A stretch of DNA of 64,000 nucleotides from JADCRZ01 sp037718865 (GTDB lineage Bacteria > Bacteroidota > Bacteroidia > Chitinophagales > Chitinophagaceae), in assembly GCA_037718865.1 (NCBI GenBank), contig JBBJMP010000003.1, positions 248,001-312,000 on the forward strand. The letters run 5' to 3'. Below the pieces are notes generated by a model. It searched no databases. It had not been told where the DNA came from and saw only the letters and a list, made by a program, of their open reading frames with translations. Within the stretch, counting starts at the first letter, position 1. Every line of letters begins with the position of its first letter. Positions 27,846-40,100 of the stretch are shown here, piece after piece. The translations under genes were made by a program, and so were the position numbers.

Positions 27846-30800
27846 ATGCCTGAACTACCCATTCTGAAGTATTCAAATGAATTGGAAGAAGCGGGCTGGA
27901 TAGGATTAGCTGCTGCATCTGCGCTAGGCTTATTTTATGCCGTGGGCGGACCTGGGGCTACCACCAGCACCGATACAGGCTTTGTATGGACAAAAAGCCT
28001 GTTGGGCAGTTCTGCCGAGCAGGAGATAAACATGGGCATTGGCAAATTGAAAGTGCAGAACGCAGCGCTTACTGCAAGCTTCGGTTTGCAACTGAAGAAT
28101 GGGAAACCGGGCAGCATAGACCTCATGATCTCCTTTATGGGTTCAGGTGCGGCGCCATCCGCATTCCTGGAGATCGATCCAAAGATCGCGGTGCTGGCAG
28201 ATAAGGTCATGCGGCCCCCCGGTGAAGACCCGCCCGGCGCAGACAACAACGACCGCGGCGTAATAGGTTACGAGAACCCGGGGCAACCGCTGCAAATTAA
28301 ATTTCCCAATGCAGCAATCGAATTTAATTTCCGTTTCCATCCCGAAAAAGGTATTCTCTCTTCCATCCAGCTCTATGGTGGTGTTGGTGGTATAGCTACT
28401 GCGGTTGGCGGAATCATTGAATTCAATCTCGATAAAGTGATCGTATTTCCAAAACTGAGCGGGATGGGTTTGTATGTTGACGAATTATTTATAGACCTTA
28501 CCAGTGATGCCACTACTTCTTTCGCGGGGCTTTTCCCAGAAGTGTACAATCCTTCGTGGAAGGGCATAGGCGCAAAAGAAATAACGCTGCTCTTTCCCGT
28601 TGACGAAGGTGAAAAAGAATTTATGGCTATGGGTGTCCAGGGCTTCCTGCTCGGGTTCGACAAGCAGTTCTCAGCTTCATTTATTTTAAATTATTCCAAT
28701 AACAAACCCGGCGCGCTGCTGAAAGAGGTGCGCGGCGAAGTGCAGATACGCAACAATGAATTTGTAAAAGCCGAAGTAAGCATTGCCATTGATCTTTCGA
28801 GGGGAGTGGAAAAACTAAATGTCGAACCGGACGATGATACCATAGACACAGGGGCCACCGATTCAGAAAAAAAACTGGTAGAGGAAACCAAAGCAAAGAC
28901 GAGCCAGCAGGATCCCATCGCATCCATAGAAGGAATTATTAAAGGCACGCTTCAATTTGTTCACTATGACGAGGATGGCGAGTGGGCATTTGGGTTTGGC
29001 GTTATTTTTAATGCCGTCAGTACCAGCGATGAGCCTTCAGGCATCATATTCCGCGGTATGCTGGCAAGATCGCTTTTCTGGGCAGCAGGAGGCGCGGTTG
29101 GAGTGAGTTTGTTGCGCCAGGGCATTCGTGAAGAAAGCCCTTTTAAAACCATCGGCAGCGTTGCATTGCTGTTCTTTGTATTGGCCGATGTGCTAAACGT
29201 AGTATCAGGTGATGATGGGCCGCAGGTATTACCACAGCTTGAAACATTTAGCATCACTAAGCTTGGTTACCGCCAGGCCAGTGTAGTGCATTCCGATGGA
29301 TCACGGGAAACCTTCCACGAAATTATTGGTGGCTTCCGCACAGAGTTCAATGTCGAGAGCAGTTTGACCGAAATCTTAAGGCAACTGGCAGAAACGTTGC
29401 TCGCCGATTTAGGCCTTGCTGGAACGCTCTTTGGTGAGGAACTGGATCAAATAATTATCCGCGGTAAGCTGGACATGGAGTTTGATAATTACACGTACAG
29501 CAACAAACCAATGCCAGCTGCTCTGCGCACATTGTTTGAACAGCGGGATTTCCATATCCGTGCAAAAAAGCTTCCTGAAATTGTTTTCGAAGAAGAAGCC
29601 GCGTCGCCGTCGCATATCCCCAAACCCATGGTCAGCCCCGAGTTCGTGGTACGGGAAACGGAGAGTGGCGAAACGCAATATGGCGTGGCCCTGAAGTTGG
29701 AGGGTCTTGCCAGTGCTGATTTTTCGCTGAATGCACCGATAGGCGGCCTCGTTATTTTTTTCATGCCGGATTTTTCTGTCGAGGTAGTACCGCAGCTTAC
29801 CATTCTTCCAAAATTTGTTTTCGTACTACCTGGTCGGGCACTTGCCGAAGGCGTGATAGATATCAACAAGCCATTGCCGACGGGGGACAAGCAGACTCGC
29901 ATAGGTATTGATGTGGGGTTAGTGTTCAAAGGCGAGGAGGGTGGCATGAAAGAATATCTCAAGATCACCAATTACAAGTACCGGTTCGGCGGGGAAGTGG
30001 CCTGGGGGGAAACATTTTCAAATGAAGTAGACCCGGCGCGCAAATATGGTTTCCTGTTTGTAGAAGTGCACTACGAAGGCAAATCACCGCTGGCAGTGGT
30101 TTTGGGTGTAGGCATTTATGGATTGGGCCTGATTTTCGGGAAGAATATACGTCCCGGCGTGCAGGGCGGCGAGAACAATGCCTTAGGCATAGCCAACTGG
30201 ATCATTGGTAAAAAACAGCATGGCGTGCACGAGGAGGATATTTTTAAGAGCGTAAGAGATTGGCCTTCCGTTCCCGCCGCAGATGGCTCTACCTGGCACC
30301 CTGCCATTCACTTTGATACCGCTACCCAGTCATTTCAGGATCAATACGCGATCGGCCTTACTGTAAAAGTTGGCTCACCGGCAGATGGTGGGGAAACTTA
30401 TTCAGGAGAAGCGATCGGCCTTGTAGGTTTCCCCGAATTCTGGTTTGCCTTTGGCGCTATCATAATGTTCAAATCCATCAACTCTGAATTGATAGTGGTG
30501 GTGGTAATAGACAGGAACTCCCTGGTGGTTAAGCTCGTCTTTGAATTTAAGGTCAATGATGAAGGTTCCCTGGTGGCGGGCATGGTGCCGATTGAAGTTG
30601 CAGTAACTAAGGACCCCCGCAGGACGTGGATCTATATCGGACACTACCTCGATACAAAGGGCGGCCCTGTTACGCTCCGCATATTGAAGGAATTGTTTAC
30701 CGTCAAGTTTTATTTCGTATATGACTCGGTAGGACTGCTGCAGTTCGGTATTATGCCCATTGGAGATTTTGCAAAGCCCGATATTACCGGCAAGGCAAGA

Positions 30801-33689
30801 GGCATTGGAGCATTGATGCAATGGGGTCCTAAAAAATATGGACCCAGCTATGCCAATATTTCTTTGTTCGCCGCTTTTGGATTCAACATAGGATTTGGAG
30901 CTAATCCCAATATAGATTTTGGTGAAATATATCTCGGCGGTTATGTTAAATTAAAATTCTGGATCATCAATGCCAAGCTGGAGTTGTTGCTGGTACTGAG
31001 CGGCATGGCGCTGGATACCGGCTATAGGTATGCAGGACTGTTTACTATTAGGATTAACCTGCCCTGGCCCTTGTCTGATTGGAAATACACTACGGATTTT
31101 GTTATTCAGAGCATAGATTTTGCAAAAGTGCTCGAGCCCTCGGTAAAAAGCACGGCTTCCTGGCTGTTACGCATGGCTCCACGCGCCGAGAATTTACCAG
31201 CAGAAGGAATGCCCACCATTCCCATCGACGGGATTATTTCCATTTCCTTCGATAAGCCTATTTATGGTGTGTTGAATACCGGTACGCCGGGGATCGATCA
31301 AACCGAATTGTTACTGAACAATGAAAACCCTGATGATGATAAGATCTCCGAAACCCTGGAGCTGGATTACCATGGCATACGTTATCTGGTACATTATGTA
31401 CACGTGATCGATACCATCTTTGTCACGCGACGTGCACTTAGTGGGCTTGGAAGCATACTGGTGTTTTTGGAAGAGGCTCCTGCAACCTGGGAGGTGCCAT
31501 CGCTGTATAAAGATGGCGAGCCTGATCCAAATGCAGAGAGCCATCATACATTATTCTTAAATACACTCATCCCGCCCAACCTGCAGTTTTCATCCGAGCA
31601 AATGGGCCAGTTCAATTCGTGGGTTGAAGAACGTGAGCATATTTTCCCATGCAATTATTCTGGCCGGTATTGTGTGATCCTGAATGCTCTTCCAAGGCCC
31701 GAAGTAGATGCAAGCGGTCGTGAGCTAATATTTGATACGCCTTACGGGGGACTGGTTATCCGCGATGAAGGCGTGGGCCAGGAAGAGGCTGAAGAAGATG
31801 GGTACAGTGGCCCACTGGGATGGACACCTGAAAATGATTTGAGGATCGCTTTGCCTTATAACACTTATTACGACCTGCCATTCCCCACCCGGGTACAATT
31901 GGACCTTCGATTAATAAATATAAAACGTGCGCTTAGTGCTAATTCCATCATCCTGCTTAAAAGTCTGGTGCAGGAATTAAGGATTGAATTCGAGGTGAAG
32001 CTGAGAGGCCGCGGTAATACCAACCGCTTCGACATCATTCTTACACCTGATGAAACAGTAAGATGCGGATGGAGGGCAGTGCTTACCCCGCTGGAGGTAA
32101 ATGCCGATGAAATGATGGTCAGCTTTATTCGGAATACCTGCAACGAAGTTCCTGAGTTAGTGCTTGAGATAGACGTGCAATCACTAAATCCATTGTATCC
32201 TGTTGACTATATCAAGTCATCGGGATATATTATTGTGATGACCCCGCCGCCGCAAGGACAGCAGAACGATACCCTGCGGGATGCGCAGGCACGTTCGCTT
32301 TTATCAGGTTACAGGCTGCGGCTGGCAGATGTTTGCATCGAAGATACCAACCATTCTTCCTTGCATTGGCTGGAAACTAGTATTGGCGGCGGTATGGATG
32401 CAGGAGAAGCTGTTGACAGCCTTACGGACAGCATGCTCTTTGCACCTAATCATGAATACAGCGTGCAATATGGCGTGCTTTCATTTGCCACCATTTATCA
32501 TGTTGGCGAAGACGGAACAGAACTATTGTATGAACTGGAAGAACCCATCAGATCAACCCTGCAGCCCGTGCGCTTCCGTACCGAAACAGAACCCACCCAA
32601 TTCATCGATATATACCTTGCTTTCTGTTTCCCCATGAAGGGTATGCAGGATCCCTATCCCGATGCACTTACTCCTATGATCACTTTCAAGAACCAGGGAT
32701 TCATTCAAAAGATTTATCGCAAGCATTACGGCGCAGATGTGCTGATACCATTATTGGCTGATATAGATGGCAATGAAGTGCCGCCTGTATTACAACAAAC
32801 CATTCCGTTGTATTCCAGCGGCAGCGATGAAGCATTGGAGCAACTGCTGCAAAGCTGCCTGCCCAACGCGGCGGATTTTGTAAATATTACCGTGTCTATC
32901 TGGGAGCGCAACCTTGTGGTGAACACCCGCTATTCGCTCCAGTTGAAAGATATCCACGAACCCGACCAGCCAAAGGTGCCATTTACCATCAGCTTTAAAA
33001 CAAGCCGGTTCAGGAATATGACTCAACATGTGCAGTATATAGAGAACCTTTTTGTTACCGGCGCCCAGGATCCTTTATTGGATGCACCGTTCTTCTCCAA
33101 TCAAATGGTTGCATTCATCAACAGCATCCGCGATAATACGCAAGCCGCATTCGACAAGGCTATAGAAACATTTTATCTCAATTTCCTGGGTGTTGATGGC
33201 GGCAAACTAGGACCCGCACCGGAAGAAGATTATGTGTCTTACATAGTGGGGTTGTCAGGTGTTGGCGATCCTGAAATATGGGGCATTGCCATCGAGCTGG
33301 TGGAACCGCTGATAGGAAAAGAAGGAGTATCAGTCGATCCAGTAGTACTGCCGGGACTGGAAGAAAAAGGCATCATTATAACGGCAGATAATATCCTTAT
33401 CATGCGTGATGCTTCTGGCTCCAGGATACTGCTGTTCTTTGCCGTAACAGACACCGCGTTTGCAACCATTACTGCAGATATTACATTGGACTTTGTATTT
33501 AAACCGAAGGAAGCGATACGGGGGTCCATTGCAAAATACGTGCTCGACACCTTTATAGATAAAACGCCGGCGCAGCAGGCAACATTGATAGGTGAGCAGC
33601 TTAATGTGGTGACCGGCTTGCCAAATGTTGGCGCTGCAATGGCAGAAGTTTCTGCAACCTTAACCATAACAATGCCTGTAATACTATGA
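27846..33689 (+). CDS. Giant 1947-aa protein, possibly DUF6603-like core
   Basis: First gene of the coupled trio; function unknown. It is mostly predicted beta structure, with Gly-rich amphipathic strands repeated through residues 60-350 and 600-1120. The stretch from about 1005 (FAAFGFNIGFGANPNIDFGE, then LKFWIINAKLELLLVLSGMA) to PWPLSDWKYTTDFVIQSIDF (about 1095) resembles, from memory, DUF6603-type proteins; this is a weak call. Hydrophobic segments occur at about 17-35 (WIGLAAASALGLFYAVGG), 400-420 and 435-452. The region after 1120 is a different, acidic beta-rich part. There is no cleavable signal peptide. The stop overlaps the next start as ATGA. Confidence 0.75.
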   Translation: MPELPILKYSNELEEAGWIGLAAASALGLFYAVGGPGATTSTDTGFVWTKSLLGSSAEQEINMGIGKLKVQNAALTASFGLQLKNGKPGSIDLMISFMGSGAAPSAFLEIDPKIAVLADKVMRPPGEDPPGADNNDRGVIGYENPGQPLQIKFPNAAIEFNFRFHPEKGILSSIQLYGGVGGIATAVGGIIEFNLDKVIVFPKLSGMGLYVDELFIDLTSDATTSFAGLFPEVYNPSWKGIGAKEITLLFPVDEGEKEFMAMGVQGFLLGFDKQFSASFILNYSNNKPGALLKEVRGEVQIRNNEFVKAEVSIAIDLSRGVEKLNVEPDDDTIDTGATDSEKKLVEETKAKTSQQDPIASIEGIIKGTLQFVHYDEDGEWAFGFGVIFNAVSTSDEPSGIIFRGMLARSLFWAAGGAVGVSLLRQGIREESPFKTIGSVALLFFVLADVLNVVSGDDGPQVLPQLETFSITKLGYRQASVVHSDGSRETFHEIIGGFRTEFNVESSLTEILRQLAETLLADLGLAGTLFGEELDQIIIRGKLDMEFDNYTYSNKPMPAALRTLFEQRDFHIRAKKLPEIVFEEEAASPSHIPKPMVSPEFVVRETESGETQYGVALKLEGLASADFSLNAPIGGLVIFFMPDFSVEVVPQLTILPKFVFVLPGRALAEGVIDINKPLPTGDKQTRIGIDVGLVFKGEEGGMKEYLKITNYKYRFGGEVAWGETFSNEVDPARKYGFLFVEVHYEGKSPLAVVLGVGIYGLGLIFGKNIRPGVQGGENNALGIANWIIGKKQHGVHEEDIFKSVRDWPSVPAADGSTWHPAIHFDTATQSFQDQYAIGLTVKVGSPADGGETYSGEAIGLVGFPEFWFAFGAIIMFKSINSELIVVVVIDRNSLVVKLVFEFKVNDEGSLVAGMVPIEVAVTKDPRRTWIYIGHYLDTKGGPVTLRILKELFTVKFYFVYDSVGLLQFGIMPIGDFAKPDITGKARGIGALMQWGPKKYGPSYANISLFAAFGFNIGFGANPNIDFGEIYLGGYVKLKFWIINAKLELLLVLSGMALDTGYRYAGLFTIRINLPWPLSDWKYTTDFVIQSIDFAKVLEPSVKSTASWLLRMAPRAENLPAEGMPTIPIDGIISISFDKPIYGVLNTGTPGIDQTELLLNNENPDDDKISETLELDYHGIRYLVHYVHVIDTIFVTRRALSGLGSILVFLEEAPATWEVPSLYKDGEPDPNAESHHTLFLNTLIPPNLQFSSEQMGQFNSWVEEREHIFPCNYSGRYCVILNALPRPEVDASGRELIFDTPYGGLVIRDEGVGQEEAEEDGYSGPLGWTPENDLRIALPYNTYYDLPFPTRVQLDLRLINIKRALSANSIILLKSLVQELRIEFEVKLRGRGNTNRFDIILTPDETVRCGWRAVLTPLEVNADEMMVSFIRNTCNEVPELVLEIDVQSLNPLYPVDYIKSSGYIIVMTPPPQGQQNDTLRDAQARSLLSGYRLRLADVCIEDTNHSSLHWLETSIGGGMDAGEAVDSLTDSMLFAPNHEYSVQYGVLSFATIYHVGEDGTELLYELEEPIRSTLQPVRFRTETEPTQFIDIYLAFCFPMKGMQDPYPDALTPMITFKNQGFIQKIYRKHYGADVLIPLLADIDGNEVPPVLQQTIPLYSSGSDEALEQLLQSCLPNAADFVNITVSIWERNLVVNTRYSLQLKDIHEPDQPKVPFTISFKTSRFRNMTQHVQYIENLFVTGAQDPLLDAPFFSNQMVAFINSIRDNTQAAFDKAIETFYLNFLGVDGGKLGPAPEEDYVSYIVGLSGVGDPEIWGIAIELVEPLIGKEGVSVDPVVLPGLEEKGIIITADNILIMRDASGSRILLFFAVTDTAFATITADITLDFVFKPKEAIRGSIAKYVLDTFIDKTPAQQATLIGEQLNVVTGLPNVGAAMAEVSATLTITMPVIL

Positions 33690-36600
33690 GCCTATTATGG
33701 AGATCGCAACTGTTTTCCGCGATAGGAGCGGGATTTTCCTCCGATGCTACGGTGACGGATGGCGTTCATTTGCGCTGGATAGGGAACCCTAAGCTGGGAC
33801 TGCCTTTCGAAAAAAAGGATCGCAAATGGGGGAACTTCCAGGTATTTGTAAGAATCAACAAATACCCCTGCATTCAAAGTGCGACCCTTGCAGCATTGAA
33901 GGCTGAAACTCCTATCCCCGTGCATTGTGAAGGGGATGCTGACCCTGATTACCGGCTTAAAACAGTTGATCGTACCTTTTATTTTTTGAAGAAGCTGGAA
34001 GATCCCGTGCATGCATCCATCCAACATTTATTGAATCAGTTGCGCATGATTCGCCAATGGCGCCTGACTCCCGAGCAACGTGGTTGTTACCGGTATATCA
34101 GGCAAACCATCAGGGCGCTTGCAGGTGAACCGGACATGCCGAACACTCATTTCGAAATAGCGGAGGTTTGCGCCATTGATATAAACTTTATGCCGGGGCA
34201 GGGCACTAATCCCCGTGGCGTAGGACCGGTGCTGGATGAGATACCTGACATTCGCGATGGGCACATACATCGTCCAATAAATCCATTGGCCGAAAGAAAA
34301 AGCGTTTGGGTGCGCGCCTATGATAGCCGCAACAGGCTGGTGGCGCAGGATTGGGCCGGCTGGCTGGCATTCAGGTCCGAACATAATACGCGTGCCTCTT
34401 CGCGTAACAAGTTCACTGTGCGCCTGCGCGCACCGGGCATACACCATATTTCCATCAATCCGGTGCCGGGCCAGCAGGTCATGAACCGTACCGGCATGTG
34501 CTGGGTATTTTGTGAAGAATATTGCAGAGCAGGCGTATGGACACCGCTGGTTCAACCGCAGCTCCCTATTCGCTTCAATGCTAACCCTGAGATGTTTACG
34601 CCGGCTGCATTCAAACAATATTATAAACCCTTTAAAAAAATATTGGACTGGCCTGTTGCTGCCAACACCTGGGTCGGTGAAGTGTTGCAAACAGAAGGCG
34701 TGCAAAATTTGCTTGCCTGCGAAAATACCTACGACATGTTCAGCAGTGCTATTGACATGCCGGAAGAAGGACAGGATGCCGCTGTTACAAACAATAAAGC
34801 CACCATGCCGGTATTGCCTGCTTTAATATCCGCAGCCATGGATCCCGCAGTGGCAAGTTTAGTTGGATTGTATCATCATACAACAGAAAACATTTCAGGC
34901 AAGGATGTAAAAGCAGAGGCCATCTTCCCCTTTTTTGAACCAGAAAATCTCAGCAGCCTTGCCAACCAGTTAAAGCTATTGGCAATTGCAGGCAACGTGC
35001 CTTATTTATTGCAGGATTTTATGGGTTTGTTCAGCGAACCAAGAAAAATATTCGTCAGGCTGGCAGGGCTTGTATTTTGTCCCAATACTAATCCCAAGCC
35101 GGTACTGCCCAATCTTGCGGCATTCACTGCCAATGTTACCGCGGTTGGCCTGCCCATGGAAGCTCCGCCGCATGAGGTGCTTTTGATGGTTGACAGCGTA
35201 ATGCGCATTCCAGCGCCGCCATTCTCTTTGCTTCCTTATCTTAATGTACATGCCATTGAAGTGAAGCGAAGCATTGAAGGAAGCACCTTTGCCAATATTA
35301 CAGAGGTTGATGAAACAACGGGGCTGGAAAAGCTGGGTATTCTGCCACCCGTATATTTTCCCGCAAAGAACGATACGCACACAACATTAGCAGTACGTGA
35401 TGATTTTTCGCTGAGCCTGCCTCCTGCAAACCAGGTGCAATACCAGGTAAGGCCTTTTGATATTTTCGGAAGACCGGGCGGCTTCACTATAGGAAGCTTA
35501 ACAGATATTCCCATACCCTGTCATCTGCCTGCAACGCCGGCCGCTCATGCTCCCAATGTAACCGCTGTTGACGATTTTTTGTGGCTGGAATTATTTGTAA
35601 CCCTCAATGGAGAAGCAAAACCGCTGCATGCTATTCCTCAAACACTGGAAATGGCATTTCATACTGTTGATCCCCGGTCGACAGGCAGCGTTGAAGATGT
35701 GCAATGGACAGGAGAACGCCCAGCACGCGGGCTGCTGGTAAATTTTGATGCGGCACATCAATATCCTGATCCTGCCACTGCGCAACTCACCTGTTTCAGC
35801 TTTGGCTGGTCGGGCTTGCAGATTAACTGGAACACGGCGCCGCCAGGTTTCTGCAATCCTGTGTTCCCGCCCGAGCCGCCGATGATGGAAGTATATACAG
35901 CGGCGATCATGGAGAACGTTACCGCTACTTTCCGTACATTCAGGATACGCATGGCAGTGGCTGCATTGGGAAGCCTTGCTGCCGGCGATCACCTCTGGTG
36001 CTGCAGGATGCGTGTGAGAGGCACGTGCGAAGATGGAGATAAAAAATATTCACGGGAGTCGTTCGTAAGCTTCACATACCGGATGGTGCCGCCACCACCG
36101 CCTGTTATTCAGCCGCCTGCATCCATCATTCCCGAAAGCACGTTTGCCGATAAGCAAGGGAATTCTTATTACAATGTATTGCTGAATAATTTTGTTTCTT
36201 CGTCTACCGGTCCTGGGCAGCCAATGGCGAATATTTACAGGATAGACCTAAAGCATCTGCAGCCGCAATTGAATGAATTGGTGGAAGGAAACATTTTGCT
36301 GGCCGGTGCAGAAACTAAATTGCATCGTTTGGCACGCGCCAATAGAAGCCCTTTCAAAAAAGTAAATGAAGAGCCGGTACCTGTAAATACTTCGCCTACT
36401 TATTATGCTGTACCTGTTCCGGGGGGTTTGGAATTATACCATGTATTGGGAATTGTAGGAGCCAACGCAGAAACGGAAGAGACCAGCTGGGATACAGCTT
36501 CTATTCTTTTATTCAAAACACCGCAGCCCGTTCCCAAGCCTAAATTGCGTTTTGCAGGTATCAATAGTTTTACCAGCAATAACCAATTGAAGGGAAGAAT

Positions 36601-37198
36601 ATCTTTCCGCGCCGATTTTAAAACGGCTGTCGATGCGGCACTTAGACCTGCCATACAGGTATTGAGGCATGACCTTAGCGCGGCACAAACCCGTTTTGTC
36701 GGGCAGGTAATGGGTGAATGGAACGAGGCAGGATTTTATCACTTCGATTTTACTGATGACAGGTTGATTCCGTGGAGAAATTACCGTTATGAAGCCATCC
36801 TGCTTTCTTCATCGGGAGGAAAATGGGTGAAGTCGGAACATCGTGCAAGCGGTGAAATGCTGGCACCAGGCCTGGATGCCACTCCACCCATCGATGAAAG
36901 TTTTCCCTTCTTCATTGAACCCGTTGCAGGCGGATGGCGGTTGGCATTTCAGATGCTGGTTGGCAATTTTAATTTCTCCCTAACCAGAACAGCGCCTGAT
37001 GGAACCCAGGTACGGCACTCGGGAAAAATCAGCAATAAAAACATCCAGGGGCTTCCTGGTGCGCTGCTCAGCATGGATGCCACCGGCTTGCATTACGGTT
37101 TGCAATGGACAGATACGCAGGGTGGCCCTGCTACATATACGCTGCGCCTTTCCAGAGCGCAGCAAATGCCATGGTCGATTAAAATTTTAACACCATGA
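33686..37198 (+). CDS. Unrecognised 1170-aa protein, middle of the giant trio
   Basis: No catalytic motif seen. The N-terminus has DGVHLRWIGNPKLGLPF (about residues 26-42), a motif I associate with large multi-domain beta-sandwich proteins of unknown role. The rest alternates beta-sandwich-like segments (SVWVRAYDSRNRLVAQDWAG; VQYQVRPFDIFGRPGGF, with the pattern of fibronectin-type domains). A proline linker VPPPPPVIQPP lies at about 800-810. It looks like a structural or adhesion scaffold. Start and stop both overlap their neighbours as ATGA, so the three proteins are probably made in fixed ratio. Confidence 0.75.
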   Translation: MSLLWRSQLFSAIGAGFSSDATVTDGVHLRWIGNPKLGLPFEKKDRKWGNFQVFVRINKYPCIQSATLAALKAETPIPVHCEGDADPDYRLKTVDRTFYFLKKLEDPVHASIQHLLNQLRMIRQWRLTPEQRGCYRYIRQTIRALAGEPDMPNTHFEIAEVCAIDINFMPGQGTNPRGVGPVLDEIPDIRDGHIHRPINPLAERKSVWVRAYDSRNRLVAQDWAGWLAFRSEHNTRASSRNKFTVRLRAPGIHHISINPVPGQQVMNRTGMCWVFCEEYCRAGVWTPLVQPQLPIRFNANPEMFTPAAFKQYYKPFKKILDWPVAANTWVGEVLQTEGVQNLLACENTYDMFSSAIDMPEEGQDAAVTNNKATMPVLPALISAAMDPAVASLVGLYHHTTENISGKDVKAEAIFPFFEPENLSSLANQLKLLAIAGNVPYLLQDFMGLFSEPRKIFVRLAGLVFCPNTNPKPVLPNLAAFTANVTAVGLPMEAPPHEVLLMVDSVMRIPAPPFSLLPYLNVHAIEVKRSIEGSTFANITEVDETTGLEKLGILPPVYFPAKNDTHTTLAVRDDFSLSLPPANQVQYQVRPFDIFGRPGGFTIGSLTDIPIPCHLPATPAAHAPNVTAVDDFLWLELFVTLNGEAKPLHAIPQTLEMAFHTVDPRSTGSVEDVQWTGERPARGLLVNFDAAHQYPDPATAQLTCFSFGWSGLQINWNTAPPGFCNPVFPPEPPMMEVYTAAIMENVTATFRTFRIRMAVAALGSLAAGDHLWCCRMRVRGTCEDGDKKYSRESFVSFTYRMVPPPPPVIQPPASIIPESTFADKQGNSYYNVLLNNFVSSSTGPGQPMANIYRIDLKHLQPQLNELVEGNILLAGAETKLHRLARANRSPFKKVNEEPVPVNTSPTYYAVPVPGGLELYHVLGIVGANAETEETSWDTASILLFKTPQPVPKPKLRFAGINSFTSNNQLKGRISFRADFKTAVDAALRPAIQVLRHDLSAAQTRFVGQVMGEWNEAGFYHFDFTDDRLIPWRNYRYEAILLSSSGGKWVKSEHRASGEMLAPGLDATPPIDESFPFFIEPVAGGWRLAFQMLVGNFNFSLTRTAPDGTQVRHSGKISNKNIQGLPGALLSMDATGLHYGLQWTDTQGGPATYTLRLSRAQQMPWSIKILTP

Positions 37199-40100
37199 GT
37201 GATATACTTATAGAAGGCGGCAGTATGGTCCTGGCAGCGGCAGCACCATTTGACGTGCGCTTTGACGCGGCTGCGGATATCATTATGCCATTCGGAGGCA
37301 CCATCGTAGTTCCTGCGGCCGCGGGAGAAATCCCTGTTATTGAACTCATGGGCCATCACCGATGGATGTTTATATCATGCAAATACCCCGAGACCGGTGA
37401 AGGGGGCAAGCGCAAATTCCCATTCCTCCGCGATATGGAGAACCGCGCCGTTACCACCGACAGGCCGGTGATTATGCTGGTAGCAGACGACCATACTTTG
37501 CTGGACGATATACATCCAAGTAAACTGGATGATGATATTACTGAAACATACAAGGCAACATTCAAGGAAAATTATATCATCAGTTCCGCTGCGCGTTATT
37601 TATTGATAGAGTTCGATAACGGTTTATTCACCAGCGATGGATTACCGCTCGCAATTTCCCCATTTTCCTGCGACGCTGAATTCAAGCTGAAAGGCAATAC
37701 GTCTGACGATGAAGGCATGGAATTGTTGCGCACCGCATTATCGCAAGCAACCGCGCTGGCGGGGCGCATCAGGGCATTTGATATTGGAGGCAGGCAAACC
37801 GAAGCCTATTCCGCCTTGCTGAAACTGGGAGTAAAAAAAGAAGATATTCAGAATTTTCCTGACGCTGACGCTGACGCAGAGAAAAAAATGAAAGTGCAGT
37901 TCGTGGACTTACATGGCAATGTGCTTCACAAGAATGACTATCCCTTAGATCACCTCGACATTTCGCCTGCTTTGCAGAACGTACCTGGCACGCTTAACTA
38001 TTACGAATGGGAATTTTCTGACGACACGCGCAAAATAGACTTTAAATTGACAGAACAGGCACAACCTGAGGCGGAAGTTGGCATGTTGTACACGCATCAC
38101 TTTCATTACGTGTGCATATGGCCGGGATATGGGTTCAAATTTAAAGAAATTACAAAAGCGGGAGAGGCTACCACCATCGACCTGCTGAAAGATGTAGAGC
38201 CAGATGATTTCCCAAAGCTTACTTTTGTGCGCATCTGCGTTTTTCACCCCTTGCCTGAATTCCAGGATAAGGCAGGAGGGGAAATTCAAGCTAAACAGGC
38301 CGCTGATTCTGCAGGCATACAACAGAAGTACACATGGTTTGCTGATAACCATTTTCAGTTTTTTTCCGCACGCAACAGCGTTTCGATATATAATACGGGC
38401 GATGAATTTTTTAAAGATTATTTCGATACCGTTACATCACTGGATAAGGATGATGAGTTGTACCAGGCAAACTGGTCTTCGCAGCCATTCATTCACCTGC
38501 CGGGAAGCATGAAGGTAAGACGTATTGAACCGGCTGATTGGGATTCAGACTCTGCAAGATCGAAGTTGCAGCAAGCAGCGTTGCAGTCTGTATTGTTACC
38601 AGTGAATATTGACGCGCAAACTGTGAATGCCGTTATGCTTCCGCAGCGCATCAATGGCGGTGCCATATTTACTGATTCCATGGCAGTGGAGGTTTCCACC
38701 GTGCCGGGGCCGGGACGACGCCCTAAAAGAACACATAAAGGATTTGTACGGAAAAATAATTTGTACGCATGGCTGCTGGACATGGATACTGCAGCAGGTG
38801 AAGCAGTGCAGCATAGTGTATTGGGATATTGGAAAACCAGCATGGGCATCGCCATCTCGGTTCCTTTGCAAAAGTTATTGCCCGATGTCATTCCGGCCAT
38901 GGAAAGCATCGGTATTCCGTTCCCTGCGGATATTGTTGTATTGCAGGCAGGACCCCAAGACCCGTCACAATTACAGATAGTACGTACGAAATCCATTCCT
39001 GATATCCGTTCCGCTATTAATCGCCCTGGCGGTGCTGAGGTACTGCAGTTGCTCGTCATCAACCTTGCAAGTGGCGGAGCCTATTTTCTGCCATTGAGCC
39101 CGGCGGAACAGGAGGAAACAGCTACGAACATTGAGATAACAAATATTTTGAACTACGATGAAGGAAGCGTGGAGAGAACAGCTATCGAAGAATTAACCGG
39201 GACATTTTCTGCACTTGATAATTGCCTGTTTGCCGTTTGCCGCGCTCCCGCGGCGGAAGATGATGCGTTGTTGTCTCTATTGCTGACCGGTCTTTCGCTT
39301 CAACGGTTTTCAGATAATGCACTTCGCCTGGGTGATGTTCCACTACATCCTGAAGAACTCGGTGGATTGTTTCGCACGGCCATCAGTAAAAGGGTAAAAC
39401 TGAAAGCTTTGTATTGGGAGCAATACCTTGCCTCCCTGGTGCCGAGTGCTGATCTTGCTAAAGGTGTCAGCAACAATGAATCCATCACCAATGTCATTAA
39501 TAGAGACATTGCAGGTAAGAATGGATTTGCATTCCGCGACAGGTCGACGAGAGATTTTGGTTCATGGCATCAGAAAGCAACTGTGATATTCAAGGAAGAT
39601 AGGTCAACTGACATTTTTCCCGAAGGCGGCTATTCGTTCACTTCTTACCTCGGTGGAATGGATCTTGCCATGGGCCGGTGGGATACCCCGTTTCATTTTG
39701 ATGATGACCCCGAGCGCCAAAGCGGGCTTTGGTTTGATGTGCATGTAAAAATTTTTGGTGAAGCGGGCTTTGATGTGATGCGCAATTTCAAGCATCGTTG
39801 GGAAGCGATCAAGGCTTTCCTGGATTTTGGGATGGATAAGTTCCGGCCCGTTAATTCATCACAGGAACTAAACGACGAACTGGAGAATGGAATTAAAATA
39901 CCTGATCCGCAAGATATCCAAATAAATTTCCCTGAAGGTCCCAATGCTTTTGTGCAAATCAATCGCACTATTCCCCCGAGATCGTCTCTTTCGCTTGACG
40001 AGGTAGAAGATGAGACCCTCGTTACTATTCCTGATCGTGCGGGCGAGTTGGGATCAATGCATTCTTATGTAAAGGCAATAAACAATGCACGGCGTTTCAT

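Noticed and set aside
29409..29971. Long - strand frames inside the giant genes
   Set aside because: They are antisense shadows caused by the even codon use of the + strand genes; no motifs or start signals.
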